The notes: generated by a model not told the origin, from the sequence alone. A stretch of 64,000 bases of DNA from Macrostomum hystrix (GCA_950097015.1 CATNEN010000032.1:124001-188000); one strand, 5' to 3'; counted from the stretch's first letter, positions 50,301 through 62,292 are shown. Program-made: numbers and translations.

Positions 50301-53300
50301 AAACAAGAACCGGCTAAACAAGAACCGGCTAAACAAGAACCGGCTAAACAAGAACCGGCTAAACAAGAATCGGCTAAACAAGAATCTGACTTCCTGGAAG
50401 CAGCTAAACAAGAATCGGACTAACTGGAATCGGCTAAACAAGAATCAGACTTCCTGGAAGCAGCTAAACAAGAATCAGACTAACTGGAATCGGCTAAACA
50501 AGAATCTGACTAACTGGAATCGCCTAAACAAGAATCTGACTAACTGGAATCGGCTAAACAAGAATCTGACTAACTGGAATCGGATAAACAAGAATCTGAC
50601 TAACTGGAATCGGATAAACAGAATCAGACTAAATGGAATCGGATAAACAAGAATCAGACTAACTGGAATCGACTATGACTCACCTGTCCGACCGATTTGA
50701 GATAATCGCAGTAGCACATGACAGCCCTGGCGGCGCACACCCGAACGCTGATCGGTCGCTGGTCGGAGAGCGCAGCGGCGGTGGCATTTAACAATCCAGG
50801 CAGATGCTGAGGCGGGGTGTACAATGCGAAACGGCCGGCGCACCAGAGCGCCCGGCCCTGCAGGAAAGGATAGTCGGCCTCCTGCAGAGAAGGTATGAGC
50901 AACTGCTCAACGAAGGCCACGGTGTCAAAGCCGGCAGCGGAGGTAGTTAGCAGTTTACGCGACGTGCCCAGTGCTAGTAGCAGGGCCTCGCAACGGCGCC
51001 ACCAGTTGAGATCACCGTTTGCGCGCAATTTATCTAGATCTTCTCGCAATCGACAATAGGCGCGGACTAGCGCGCCGGCCGTGGATTTAGCCAGGTCGCC
51101 GCGCAGAGCGTCCAGTAGCGATTGGGCGGAGGCGCGAACCTGCGCGTTGGAAATCATAATTTCAATGGTATTTTACTTGGCGCTTGCTCTAGACAAGCTA
51201 CTGTAAGTAATCTGGTGGGGTTTTAATAGGTCCAATTGGACTTTTGAATAGGTCCAGTTGGACTTTTAAATAGGTCCAGTTGGACTTTTGAATAGGTCCA
51301 GTTGGACTTTTAAATAGGTCCAGTTGGACTTTTAAATAGGTCCAGTTGGACTTTTAAATAGGTCCAGTTGGACTTTTGAATAGGTCCAGTTGGACTTTTG
51401 AATAGGTCCAGTTGGATTTTTGAATAGGTCCAGTTGGACTTTTGAATAGGTCCAGTTGGACTTTTGAATAGGTCCAGTTGGACTTTTGAATAGGTCCAGT
51501 TGGACTTTTGAATAGGTACAGTTTTGCTCCAGGCTTTTTTAAATCTCGCCATACGCGACATGCAAATGGTATGGTGGTTTTAGGGTGAAAATTTATAAAT
51601 AAAGGAACAACAGCTTGCGTATAAAAGTGCACAGTTCGTACCGAATAAGCCGTACTCTCAAGCTCCTCTTCGGCCACAAACTTGTCGGGGTTCTCTTGCC
51701 AGTCGAGTGTGTCGCACTGTCTAATCTGCATTAGCAGCACCAGGTAGACCAGCAGGTCGTCTAAACTAGTTTTTAAATCGGCGCGAAATTTAGCCGAAGA
51801 CAGCATAGCTTCAACAAAGTCAAAGAGACCGTAGCAGACGGTTTGAATGCTCAACTCGCCACCCTCGGAGTCCGCCGCCTCCTCTTCTATGCAGTCGGAT
51901 TCGACGGCCTGCCGGAGGTAGGCCTGGGCACTATGGACTAGGGTGCGCCACACAGCCGGTAGCAGGTGGGACTTGTAGGGCGCCAGGTAGCTGGGATAAT
52001 GAGACACCAGACTGGTTAGCAGGCCAAGGAGCTCCTTGCGAAGGCGATAGCCGCAAGCCGGAGACTCCAGCTGCGCCATGGCTGACGGGATTAGATCCTC
52101 TAGGAATGGCTGCACGCACTGGGCGGACAGAGCTGAGGATTAGATAGAGAAGAGTGGCACATATTTATTTCCTCTTGGGATTTCCTTTGTTCCCTACATC
52201 CAAGTTCGAGGGTGAGTGGCAGAACGGTTGACGCGTTTGCCTCTCGCACCAAGGTCCTTGAGACAAGGCAATTTACGCCCTTGAGGGCCAACCTCCAAGG
52301 CACAGTACAGAGAAAGTGTACACTGCCTGACGATGAGAAAGTAAAGGCAAATGTACACACCTGTGTGAGCGTGTGCCTGTGTACGGTATCTGTGTGCGTG
52401 TGCGCAGGAGTCAGTGGAATGGGCAGAGTTGCCTCCTCGCTGGCTGCAGGTCTACTGTTACCAAAGGATTTACCGTTGCCCGCAGCTCTCATGCAATCAT
52501 TACGATTAATCCTACACACTTACTAAAATCAAAATCTGACTTACCCGACTGGTCGCACTGTCCGACAAAGGTCAGTAGCGTTGCCATAGTGACGGCTGCG
52601 CGAGCGCGCACGCCGGGCGGAAACTGATCCGGACTGGCCAGTACGGCCAGCAGGTGCGGCATAATGACCGGACCCAGCTGTCCGGCCTGCTGCTCGGACA
52701 TCTCTCTGGCCAGCTCTTGAAGGACGCGCAGCGCGCCGTGCACACTGGGACCCTCCCGTCGGCTTAGCAAGTCGATGAGTGCGTCAAACAGGCCCGGCCA
52801 ATCGTCTGGCCAGTCGTTCTGCGCGGCCAGCGCCACGGTTAAGGCGGCGGTGGAGCGTAGGCGAGAGTCGGGCAGGGCGATGGCGCGCAGCAGCTGGTCG
52901 CGCAGGGCGCGCTTGGCGCCTGCCGGCACCGGGGTAGGATTGGCGGCGACGTCTCCAGCGGCGGCGTTGGATGAGATGCCACTGGAGTCAGCTGTATCAG
53001 CCTGGGTGTTATTTTAGCACATAGCAATGCCTAATTATGTAATTAGTACCCAGCATGTAGGAATACAGAGCTCTGTGCCAAGATAATCCCCCTGGTGACA
53101 AGAAATAACCGAGGAAAATATTGAACCAATAATATTGTAGAAGCACGGAATCGCCGCTTTTAGACAGTTCTCAGCCGCAAATATTCTGACTTTACTATTT
53201 TGTAACAATGGGGGGCGAGTGGCAGATCGGTCAAAGCGTTTGCCTCTCGTACCAAGTTCCACGAGTTCCATTCCACGGCGAGGCCACATTAATTTCGGGC

Positions 53301-54165
53301 GCAGCTGCGGAGAGAAGGCTTGGGGGCTTGTCATGCAATTTACGCATTTTTACGAGAGCCAACCTCCTAGGAACAGTGAAAGTGTACACTGCCTGACGAT
53401 GAGAAAGTCAGGGCAGATGTACATACCTGCGTGAGCGTGTGCCTGCTTACAGTATTATTATTATTATACTGTACTAATAAATGTGCGCTTTGAATAAGCT
53501 AGTAAGACAGTTTATGTTGCACTTTTATGCAACACTACAGTTAAAGCTATACGCCATACGGGAATTTTGTTTTGTGGATTAAAGGCCACAAGAGAAAAAA
53601 CCACTTCTGAGCAACATCAAAATTTATCTCCGAATCTCGTAAAATCCTGTATCCTGTTATTCCATCAATATTTTCGTTGCCGGGACTGTGCTAGAGAGTT
53701 GATCAGACAACCTTGATCAGACTGAGACTGAGTAAATTTTCACTGGCAAAAGAGTTAGACGACTTAAGGCTTGGGTGAATTTCCTTGACAATGTCGCTGT
53801 TTAATAGTTAATTTGTCGGTTCAATGGATGGTTCTATGATCAGACATCGCTATTCTAACCAATGAGATGAATATGAAAGCTTGGCAATGAACGAAGCATC
53901 AGTAAAACAGACCAACCTGAATGCCGCACCAGTTCTGAGCCACATACTGTTTAAGCACAACGCCGGCCAATTGTCGAACAGGCGGCGCCACTTGGTCACT
54001 AAGCAACAGATCGGCTAGCGCCGGACCATAGTCGTCCGACTGGGCAAAGCAGGCAAGGCGGGCCTCCTGCTCGCGTGAGCTGCCAGCTGCTAAATCAGCC
54101 AGGCAGGCCAGGAGGGAGTCACGCAGTGCCATGGTTATAGCAGATGCTGGGTTTGCAGACATCAT
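47389..54165 (-). CDS. IPO9: Importin-9
   Basis: Seven minus exons: 53917-54165, 52545-53001, 51642-52132, 50684-51139, 49777-50118, 48608-49363 and 47389-47931. They sum to 3294 nt, 1097 residues (human 1041). The HEAT-repeat nuclear import receptor carries histones, actin and ribosomal proteins. Family blocks in order: VRQLAGVVLKQYVAQNWC (importin-beta N-terminal domain, RanGTP binding), DWPDDWPGLFDAL, SVHGALRVLQELARE, TLLTFVGQCDQ, VCYGLFDFVEAML, LLVYLVLLMQIR, YPFLQGRALWCAGRF, ISVRVCAARAVMCYCDYLKS, QNSGECLRALVSV, SKLLATETLTVAQSVILVFS, SRQHLFFGAYQLRV and IPAVVKIYKLLINELS. A long acidic region (EADDEDDEEDD, NEEEDDD) near the C terminus matches the family's acidic loop, and EKRVLKKCLGIHC closes it. 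Exon 2 opens with about 27 extra Ala/Ser-rich residues absent in vertebrates. Five of the six introns hold minisatellites or SINEs. Confidence 0.95.
48120..48550 (+). repeat. 21/22-bp minisatellite in IPO9 last intron
   Basis: About 20 units of CCTAATCCCTACATCTCTTC-G and CCCTAATCCCTACGTCTCTT-CT. The 5' part (ACCCTAATCCCTAAGTCTCT) contains CCCTAA words like telomeric complement, but the period is 21-22 bp and not 6. Confidence 0.92.
49449..49710 (+). repeat. 33-bp minisatellite in IPO9 intron
   Basis: About eight units of CCAATCAGAAAAGCTGTCTG-GAAGAGAAGGCAG. Eleven codons per unit keep both strands open (EEKAANQKSCL on plus). Not coding, since it lies between exons 48608-49363 and 49777-50118. 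Confidence 0.95.
50230..50675 (+). repeat. 15/30-bp minisatellite in IPO9 intron
   Basis: Begins as 15-bp units (GAACCGGCTAAACAA) and changes to 30-bp units (GAATCGGCTAAACAA plus GAATCTGACTAACTG). The longer unit looks like a dimer of diverged 15-mers. It stops about 10 bp before the donor of exon 50684-51139. Confidence 0.94.
51228..51522 (+). repeat. 22-bp minisatellite in IPO9 intron
   Basis: About 13 units of GTCCAGTTGGACTTTTGAAT-AG. GTCCAGTTGGAC is an imperfect palindrome, so each unit can form a small hairpin. Lies in intron 51140-51641. Confidence 0.95.
52210..52440 (+). mobile_element. tRNA-derived SINE, copy 4 (IPO9 intron 2)
   Basis: Near full length. Head GGGTGAGTGGCAGAACGGTT and GCCTCTCGCACCAAGGTCC, box B region degraded, then GGGCCAACCTCCAAGGCACA, GTGTACACTGCCTGACGATG and GTGTGAGCGTGTGCCTGTGT. 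Tail GTGGAATGGGCAGAGTTGCC is shared with copy 3. Confidence 0.88.
53208..53465 (+). mobile_element. tRNA-derived SINE, copy 5 (IPO9 intron 1)
   Basis: Head GGGGGCGAGTGGCAGATCGG and GCCTCTCGTACCAAGTTCCA, then GGCGAGGCCACATTAATTTC, GCGGAGAGAAGGCTTGGGGG, GAGCCAACCTCCTAGGAACA, GTGTACACTGCCTGACGATG and GCGTGAGCGTGTGCCTGCTT. It ends in a TTATTATTA tail, a typical SINE 3' end. The shadow frames over it are not genes. Confidence 0.9.
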
Positions 54166-54779
54166 GAAAAATTGTGAATTCCAATACTATAGTTGAATGT
54201 CTATGAACTTAGAATTTTTGCTATTTATCTAACCAGGAAAAAATATCCAACAACAATGCTACAAAAAATTTTTTGCTAAACCTAAATAATTTAGAAACAC
54301 ATTATACTGAGTGGCTATTTAGGTAACTGTCAGTTTTTAGATAGAATTTTTAAATATAAGAATGAAGTCTATTCAAATAATTTATTTTCACATTTAGATT
54401 TTTTGACTATTGTCACTTTAACAAATAATTCAGATATTGATATCCATAAATAAAATAATATGTAACATTATTGTGTTATTATTTTTATTATCATTATTAT
54501 TATCATATCCATAACACTATTATGTATCTAAATTTATATATTTTACTTAAACCATTTCGTTCTAATTACTGTCTAAAGAAAATAAAAAATGTATTTAATT
54601 AGTCCAAGAAACCTAGCAATGCATTTTGAATGATGTAGTAAATATATGCTAGGCCCCCTATATCAAGACCAATAAAATAAAATATGCAAATACTAATGTG
54701 TATTTGTAATATGCAAATGTAATATGTAATATGGAAAGTAATTTATGTAACCCAGTTAGAGGAAGTGACTGATTGTCTA
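54166..54779. other. IPO9 5' flank
   Basis: Very AT-rich, with a TTATTATTAT run near 54475-54510. No exon or core promoter element identified. Confidence 0.5.
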
Positions 54780-55447
54780 GGGTAATGTATCATCAACTGA
54801 ACAGTGTATCTTCAAAACCGAAGAAGAATTTTGACTCCTTCTTTGGTCTTGTGCAAGACAGAAACAAGCTATTGCATTTCACAGAACATCTAATTTGAAA
54901 GTCAAAGAAATTATCTACAAGCTGGGGCATGACATGCAATGAAGCATTGAGAGGAAAGAAAGATATTGATGTTTCAGTAGAAATTTTTTATCTCAAAAGC
55001 ATAATTTTTAACAAATTTTTTTCAGTATGTACTTTCGACTAAGATTGTATGTTGTTGCTTTCCAATTGAATGACCATAAATGTAGTTATTTATAGAGCAT
55101 GAAAAATGCTTTCAAATGAAATAATTCATGATAGTTCACTCCTTAAAATAAGATTAAACCACTCAATCAAATTGTAAAACCGAACATCAAATTCTCTGTT
55201 TGGTTTGAAGATACATGAAAATCATTGTTCGGTTTTAGATGAAAAACACAAATAACTTTTTTTCTTAACTAACACAAATAACACAAATAACTTTGACGAA
55301 ATAGCAAAAGCAGGTACTTTTTAGAAAGATTTAACTGTTTTCTATAACTTGGCTTTTGATTTATCATCATATCTTAAATAGAAAATCTGTAGCTTAGGTT
55401 TGAAATAAAAAAATACACATTCTTGTTTGGTTGATGATACATTACCC
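54780..55447. mobile_element. TA-flanked MITE, 668 bp
   Basis: Ends are GGGTAATGTATCATCAAC on the left and its exact reverse complement on the right (18 bp perfect, a few more matching bases after a 2-bp mismatch). TA dinucleotides sit at both outer edges (54778-54779 and 55448-55449). TA duplication and short inverted ends fit a Tc1/mariner-type non-autonomous element. Sub-terminal words are also inverted (GTATCTTCAAAACC near the left end, GGTTTGAAGATAC at 55201-55213). No transposase frame is present. Confidence 0.82.
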
Positions 55448-58384
55448 TAGTCATGTTGTAGACACATAAGCCTAGCTAAACTTTTATTGGCAACAAAAAT
55501 AAAAACTCAGAAAACATCAATTATCTGTTCTTGTTCTCAACAAAGCATTTTGCACCCAAAACTCTCTTAGTACTGACAATCAACAATAGACAATAATAAA
55601 GGGCCTTCTACACAAAAAATTTGTTGATAGCACAGCCTAGATCACATCAACATAAAAATAATCTGTGCAGTAAAGTCTGAGCTAAATAGCTACACAAGCT
55701 AACTTCTGCATTTAAGAACCATTAGTAGAGTCTTATTATCTGGTAACAATTGTAAAAATCTATAACAGTTTATTTAAAAAGAAATAAATTTTGAAAGGAA
55801 ACAACAGTCATGCCAAGGTGACTTTTATCGAAGACAAAAGGACTTGTCACTATTGTTAAAAATCAAATTATATTTTAGGTCTATCAGAAGTACAAGGACC
55901 TTGCAATTTAAGCCAAGGTGTTGATGTTGAGCAACTTAAAACTAATGGTGCAGCTGAATAGCTTGCAAATTAGAATTGCTGTAGGCCTACTTTAAGAAAT
56001 GCGAATGGCAAGCTGGAGACAAGCAAATAAGTATCCATTTTAACCACAAAAATATGTAAAAATTAGTTTTTTGGAATATTTCTTTTTTATATAATATTTA
56101 TAATAGCCTTTTTTATAAAATATGTGATAAGAAAGAAACATCACTATAATTTGCTAATGCTTATGACGTAAACCCACCAAAAAATATATGGATTCTTCTT
56201 GAAGACACGAGCTTGAGTCAGTGCTAGAGTATCTACTAGTGTATATGCATTATCTACTATAGAAATATTTTTGCTATTGATGAAGAGTATTTTTATTATA
56301 AGACTTTTAATATAGATATCATACTAGACATTAGTATAAGTGTGAAGGTAGGACTAGGCCTAATAGCGATCGGCGCCGTAGCGGGTTAACTCTTAGGGCC
56401 TTACATATTAACAAATCAGTAATCGCTAAAAGTCAATGCTTGCACGTTTTTCTTCCTTCAAGGAGCATACAATATAATTTTTAATTCTTCTTTCTTTAGT
56501 TTGCTGTGTAATTTTCTGCAACTTATACGTTATAAGTTATAAGTTATACGCCTCCAATAAGAAAACTCCCATCGTTGGCAAAACACCCAAACCCCTCAAA
56601 AGTTGGCCGATTCGCTGAAAAAGGTAAACTATTCCCCAGATAGTAAATTTAACACAATATTTACCCATTTAGCAGACTTCCCCTTTAATGTGTCGATTTC
56701 CCAAAGTGGGGAATATAAATCCCGGGTTGGGATTAGCATAATCTAAATCTTCTCAAAATGTTATCTCATCTCAAATCACGATCATTTTATCTTTTAAAAT
56801 CTCATATCATCTCATCAGACAAATCTCAATGTCTGATTGCAGCTTTGATATAGTGACATAGTAACTTGACAACTATGTCATTGCGATAATCAGATATAGC
56901 ATCTTTACCTAATCTCTAGCGCCTTTGCGATAGCTTATCTCATGGCAGATTATCAATAATATTTTTTCTAGATTTACTTTAAACTTATTTACGCTTTGTT
57001 TTAATTTCATAGCTGCTTAAACAATTTTTTATTAAGCATAATAACAATCGTAGGAGTCAGTAATAATCTAAAAGCGTAGTCTCAAAATTGTGGCTTATCG
57101 ACACATCTCAATTCTTGTGATAATCTCGCTAAAGTTACAGGATCAAGCACTTTAGTCAATATGTAAACCGTCTGGGAAAATTTCTGATTGAATGGTTTGG
57201 TGAAAATCTGTCAAGCCATTTTTTATTGTTTATAGAACCTCCCTCCTTAGATTTATATGACATAAACATCTTGTGAGTATAGTGGAGGATCCGCATTTGT
57301 ATTCTAATAGCTGTGTTAAGGACACATTTTAATTATAAATTCGTGGGATTCTAAGTAAGCTTCATAATTGATGTAGAACCACAAAATGTAAGCCTCAAAT
57401 AAAAACTGTATATGCATTTTGGCAAAGTGACTACAAACGTAGTCTTTTTTACTTTAGCTGGCCATTTCATCCTTGTACAATAACGTGTTTTGTTGTTGTT
57501 ATTTTTGTTTTTGTTAGTCATGGAGTAGGAGTCACAAATATAGCATCCATAGGACTCGATCTTGACTTCTTGTCGTATGCCTATTCAGCACAACCTCGCG
57601 AGAATAGGGTTCTCAGCAGATTGTAGAGAGGCCGCAAGCACGACAGGAGTTTTGTGATGTAATGTGATCGAAAAGTCTTCTTTAATATCTACCATATTAA
57701 AGACGATTTTCGCGATACGTAAATATTGCTATCCCGAGTCCGCTAAACAGAGAACAAAGTGGTTTGAAGTAAAAATAGACGGCACACTAAATAATTTACA
57801 AATGCACATAGTCGGCTGCCATTTCGGCTGGCAGCTAAAAATCGCTTCACACACCACTTTAACCAGCAGCTCCATCTTCGCTAGTCATATTAAATCAAGT
57901 GTTTGCTTTTTCCCTTTGCAATGCTAATTAGAGCAAAGCTTACTCAGGGATATTTATTGAGTGCCTATTTACTTTTTTTGTAGTCACGGAATCTTTCCCT
58001 GTTAAAGACCAATTTATTCTATTCTTCACTATAAATTAATTCCTAAAGAGAATGATTTATAGAAACGCGATTTATTTATCGGAGTTATTAAACTCATTTA
58101 CATTAAAACAGTCTATTTTAACAAACGTTTGTTCGCGCACCCCCAACAAGCAGTTTGCACTGCAAATGGACTCCTTGAAAAGCACAGTCAAAACCTGCAG
58201 AATGGGCAAATATGGGAATTTCAGAGTGGACTAATTGAAGACCAATGCAGGCAACCGAGTGGTTGTTTGCACTGCCTTGTCTAAAGGAGCTAGTTGTCTT
58301 CAGAGAAGTGAGGAGCGAAGCAAAAAACTGAATAATTCAAGCGCAACCTTTCTCGTCAAAGAGCCTCAGGGGGTCGACCAAGTG
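55448..58384. other. AT-rich gene desert upstream of the neuropeptide gene
   Basis: No exon with recognisable product. The short frames at 57664-57927 and 58052-58234 lack any protein-like or splice context. The stretch presumably holds regulatory DNA for the gene at 58502. Confidence 0.5.
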
Positions 58385-58391
58385 TATAAAA
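58385..58391 (+). promoter_or_regulatory. TATA box of the neuropeptide gene
   Basis: TATAAAA, 117 bp upstream of the start codon, followed 15-30 bp later by CCAGTTCG, a possible initiator. It is the clearest TATA box in the window. Confidence 0.55.
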
Positions 58392-58501
58392 TGCGTTCAA
58401 CCAGTTCGAAAAGGAAGTTGCCGCAGGAAAATTCTTCAGCTCGGCGTAGACAAGATACGTCGATAGCCTTAGAAAAACTGAGAGACGCTAACAATAGCGA
58501 A

Positions 58502-59252
58502 ATGACCACTGTCAGTCTGCTCCTGGTCCAGCTAATGCTGGCCTCGATCGCTGTTCAGGACGCAATGGTAAGGCCTTTTAACAGGTACCCGACATTCCAG
58601 AACCTTTTAGTTAAAAATATTGGTGCTATTACAGACGAATCCGTCACAGCTTGCCCTGGCTGGAAGCGAGAGCCTGCAGTCGCTGATGAGCGCTGCTATC
58701 GAGCCGGAAGTGAGCTACGACAGTCGGCTGAAGAGAGACGCAGCTCTCGAGCGTCTCATGGACATTATGGAGTTTGAGACGCCGCTGCGACGCGCGCACT
58801 CAAAGCGGCACATCCTAGATCTAGACGTGCTACCCGATGGCCGTCGCAAGAGGGCCGCTTCGGGCAGAGCACTGGAGAGACTCCTGAAGGTCATGGAGGC
58901 GCGACGCGGCAACAGCATCGCGCGTCGGCGCATGTTCATGGGCCCGGACATCCTGGACCTGGACGTGCTTCCGGACGGCCGGCGAAAGCGCGGACCACGC
59001 GATTGGATCCTGGAAATTCCCATGGACACTAACTACGACGGCCGGCGCAGAAAGCGCTCCAACTACAAGAAAAGTCTGGCCGTGTACAGCAACCTGCGTC
59101 CGCTGATTGCGCCGGACACGATCCACATGGGCAAGCGCTTTTTAGACACCGTGGGCGGCGGCCACATCCAGCCTCTGGAGGGTCGCAGGCGCAAGCGTCT
59201 GCTAGACACGTTGGTCAGGGCGAGGCCAATCTTTGATGGAAAGCGCGGCTGA
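58502..59252 (+). CDS. Multi-peptide neuropeptide precursor
   Basis: Exons 58502-58567 (donor GCAATG|GTAAGG) and 58635-59252 (acceptor GCTATTACAG), phase 0, 227 residues. Residues 1-20 (MTTVSLLLVQLMLASIAVQD) are a signal peptide, and the 67-bp intron lies just behind it. The rest is cut into peptides by strong basic sites: KR 55-56, KR 79-80, GRRKR 91-95, GRRKR 137-141, GRRRKR 158-163, GKR 188-190, GRRRKR 205-210 and GKR 224-226. Glycine before each of the last six sites predicts C-terminal amidation. Two peptides share ILDLDVLPD before GRRKR, and each follows a spacer of ALERLMDIME/ALERLLKVME type, so a ~45-residue module has been duplicated. Other products end in NYD, IHM, PLE and IFD. I recognise no known neuropeptide family. 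AATAAA lies at 59360. Confidence 0.85.
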
Positions 59253-60384
59253 CTCGAACAGAGATGACAAGTATGAGTCAGAAACTGATTAATTCAGAGA
59301 GTGACACTGGAATAGCTTCTTGCTGAATCACAGTCGAATCGCCGTGTTTTGCCTTAGAAAATAAACGCGAACTAAAAAGCTTTCTCTAAGGCCAACAATG
59401 AGGTACGATCTAAAAGTGTTCGAAAGGCAAAATATAAAAAATGTTTCAATACACGTTAATCTAATAGGCGAACCTGATATATTTTAAAACATTCGAATCC
59501 TCATATTCCTAAGCCTATCTTTATGCTGTGCTACTTAGGCGATTCAGATCCCTGAAATAAAGAATTAAGAAATGAATATAAGAGCAACGACAAGAGGCAC
59601 AGTTTAACTTTTTGTCACAGTTTAAATAGGAAATACAGAGGCAATCAAAAGCAAAGTAAAACAAACTAACCCCTCAACTGCGCTGTAGAAAAGCGTAGAG
59701 AAAGCTAGCGATAGCGCAGTTTATTGTTGTTAAACAAATCGATAGATAGAAGGCCATCTAGGACAAGTTTTGTCTAGAAGGATTCCGATACGTAGATATG
59801 AAATACGGGCTCGTAGCATATATAGATAGTGATCATAGCAGTTACCATGTAAGCAAATTGGTCAGAACAATAATTAACAGGTAGCTAAGGGTAAAAAATC
59901 GATGGACAGGTTACAGATCTGAGCTAACACTTCACAAAAAACTTTTTAACTTTGAGCTGTGCTAGTCTGGTTACTTAAAGTAGGATGCGGCGGAATGAAA
60001 CAATCTATCGTTTGTCTGTACGGTAATCACTAAGGAAAACTGTTGATGAATCAAAACAATAAGCTTGTAGTAAGAAAATAGAGAGAGAGAGAGCGAACAA
60101 ACTCAAGCAAAAAATAGAAGAAGGTGAGAAAAATCACATGTAGCCAAGGAAGTTAGACCAATAATCGATTATCTATTCAGTTTCTAAACATGCACGGAAA
60201 ATTGAGGAAAAGACCGCAACGGAAAGAGTGCGAAGTTGTCCTAATAGCGAGCGAACTTTTAATTAAACAGTTAAAATATTCAGAAAGTCAAATATTCGTT
60301 TGGATTGACTTCCGCGAGTTTTTTGGGATTATGACTGCAGGGATCTTTGGAACTAAGACTTCCAGGGTCGTTGGGTCAATAACT
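59253..60384. other. 3' flank of the neuropeptide gene
   Basis: AATAAA at 59360-59365, about 108 bp after the stop. The rest is AT-rich, with a GAGAGAGAGAG run near 60081. No exon. Confidence 0.5.
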
Positions 60385-61165
60385 TTCGGGATCTTTGGGA
60401 CTATGGCTTCAGGGATCTTTGGGACTATGGCTTCAGGGATCTTTGGGACTATGGCTTCAGGGATCTTTGGGACTATGGCTTCAGGGATCTTTGGGACTAT
60501 GGCTTCAGGGATCTTTGGGACTATGGCTTCAGGGATCTTTGGGACTATGGCTTCAGGGATCTTTAGGGACTATGGCTTCAGGGATCTTTGGGACTATGGC
60601 TTCAGGGATCTTTGGGACTATGGCTTCAGGGATCTTTGGGACTATGGCTTCAGGGATCTTTGGGACTATGGCTTCAGGGATCTTTGGGACTATGGCTTCA
60701 GGGATCTTTGGGACTATGGCTTCAGGGATCTTTGGGACTATGGCTTCAGGGATCTTTGGGACTATGGCTTCAGGGATTATGGCTTCAGGGATCTTTGGGA
60801 CTATGGCTTCAGGTATCTTTGGGACTATGGCTTCAGGGATCTTTGGGACTATGGCTTCAGGGATCTTTGGGACTATGGCTTCAGGGATCTTTGGGACTAT
60901 GGCTTCAGGGATCTTTGGGACTATGGCTTCAGGGATCTTTGGGACTATGGCTTCAGGGATTATGGCTTCAGGGATCTTTGGGACTATGGCTTCAGGGATC
61001 TTTGGGACTATGGCTTCAGGGATCTTTGGGACTATGGCTTCAGGGATCTTTGGGACTATGGCTTCAGGGATTATGGCTTCAGGGATCTTTGGGACTATGG
61101 CTTCAGGGATCTTTGGGACTATGGCTTCAGGGATCTTTGGGACTATGGCTTCAGGGATCTTTGGG
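60385..61165 (+). repeat. 24-bp minisatellite, about 32 units
   Basis: Units read TTCAGGGATCTTTGGGACTA-TGGC. Several shortened units (TTCAGGGATTATGGC, 15 bp) recur at spaced positions, showing block duplication. One extra base near 60565 shifts the reading frame, yet the frames stay open because none of the unit's frames has a stop. The 345-codon plus frame at 60190-61227 is therefore not a gene. Confidence 0.97.
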
Positions 61166-62292
61166 ATCAATCTTTCATTGTCACTGATGGGGACCTAGAA
61201 AACAACTCCGAAAGCTGGTGTGCATAGCAAGAGGTTAACTTTAAGAGAAAAAATATTTCTATTCATAAAACTCGAGTTGATAAAAAAGAAATTCGAAATG
61301 AGACAGAATTTACAAGTTGTAATATTACACATTGACGACTTCCGAATGCAGCTACAGGTAAAAATAAGAATAAACGATTGATGAAAAAGCACTTTACGAT
61401 TTAGCTGATAGTACTTATAAATGGCTAGAAAGGATTACAGTATAGATAGCTTAATATATACGTATAATGAGTAGATTTTATCCTAAATAAACTGAAGAAG
61501 CAGAAGCCATAGTCTCTTTTTGTTAGTGAAATTTTGCTTCTTCGCAGGCAAGAATTGAGCTAGTCTGTACTTTTTACCTCTGAGCAGTTTAACAAAAAGC
61601 GGAGGCTAAGCATACTAACGCATTATGCAGGGGTTGCTCAATTTGTTTATATGACAGCCACATGTTATCGATGCGACACACTGTAAATATTTGGCTGACG
61701 GAAAACACTTACTAGTACTCGTAACTCTAAATCGACTCCATATCATCGATAATCTAGTAAAAGTATCAGGATAGGAATAGGGATAAACCATAAGTGATCA
61801 AGTTTCAAATCGAAGGACCAGGCTTGGTATGATAAATGGTAAATAATGTCAAACGAAATTACTGTTAGGAAAACAAAACTGTAGTCTTGAAATCTAAAAA
61901 ACACTGGTCCCATCATCAACATACAGAAGGTACTTTCCGAAGGTTTAACAAAAAGTCATGGAGAATTTATATATATAAATAAATATAAAGGCTTTTGGCT
62001 GTTGAATATGAATAGGAATAACTTATAACTACTGGAAGCAACCAAACAGTTGGAAAAGGCCAACTTGATCAGCAGAAAAAAACAACAACAAAGCAAACAC
62101 GAGGAAGGAAGACGCAACTAAAATGAAAACAGACCAGAATCACCTGTAGCCAAGGAGAGAAACCAAGGAGACGAACAGTCAGTCAGACAGGAACTTTAGC
62201 AAACGAAGAGAAATAACTCAGAATACGAAATGGAAACTAGCAGAAAGGTAACACTAAAAATGTCATAACTCATTCAGATCCAGCTAGCAGGT
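61166..62292. other. Spacer, 3' flank of ICA1
   Basis: AT-rich, no exon. It probably contains the ICA1 3' UTR (minus strand). Confidence 0.5.

Noticed and set aside
57664-58234. Two 60-87-codon plus frames
   Set aside because: Composition and context are random-like; no splice sites link them to the neuropeptide gene, whose TATA box lies downstream of both.
60190-61227. 345-codon frame with a unique 45-residue start
   Set aside because: The repeat shifts frame midway (GIFGTMAS to YGFRDLWD) without stop, as expected for a stop-free repeat and not for selection on a protein.
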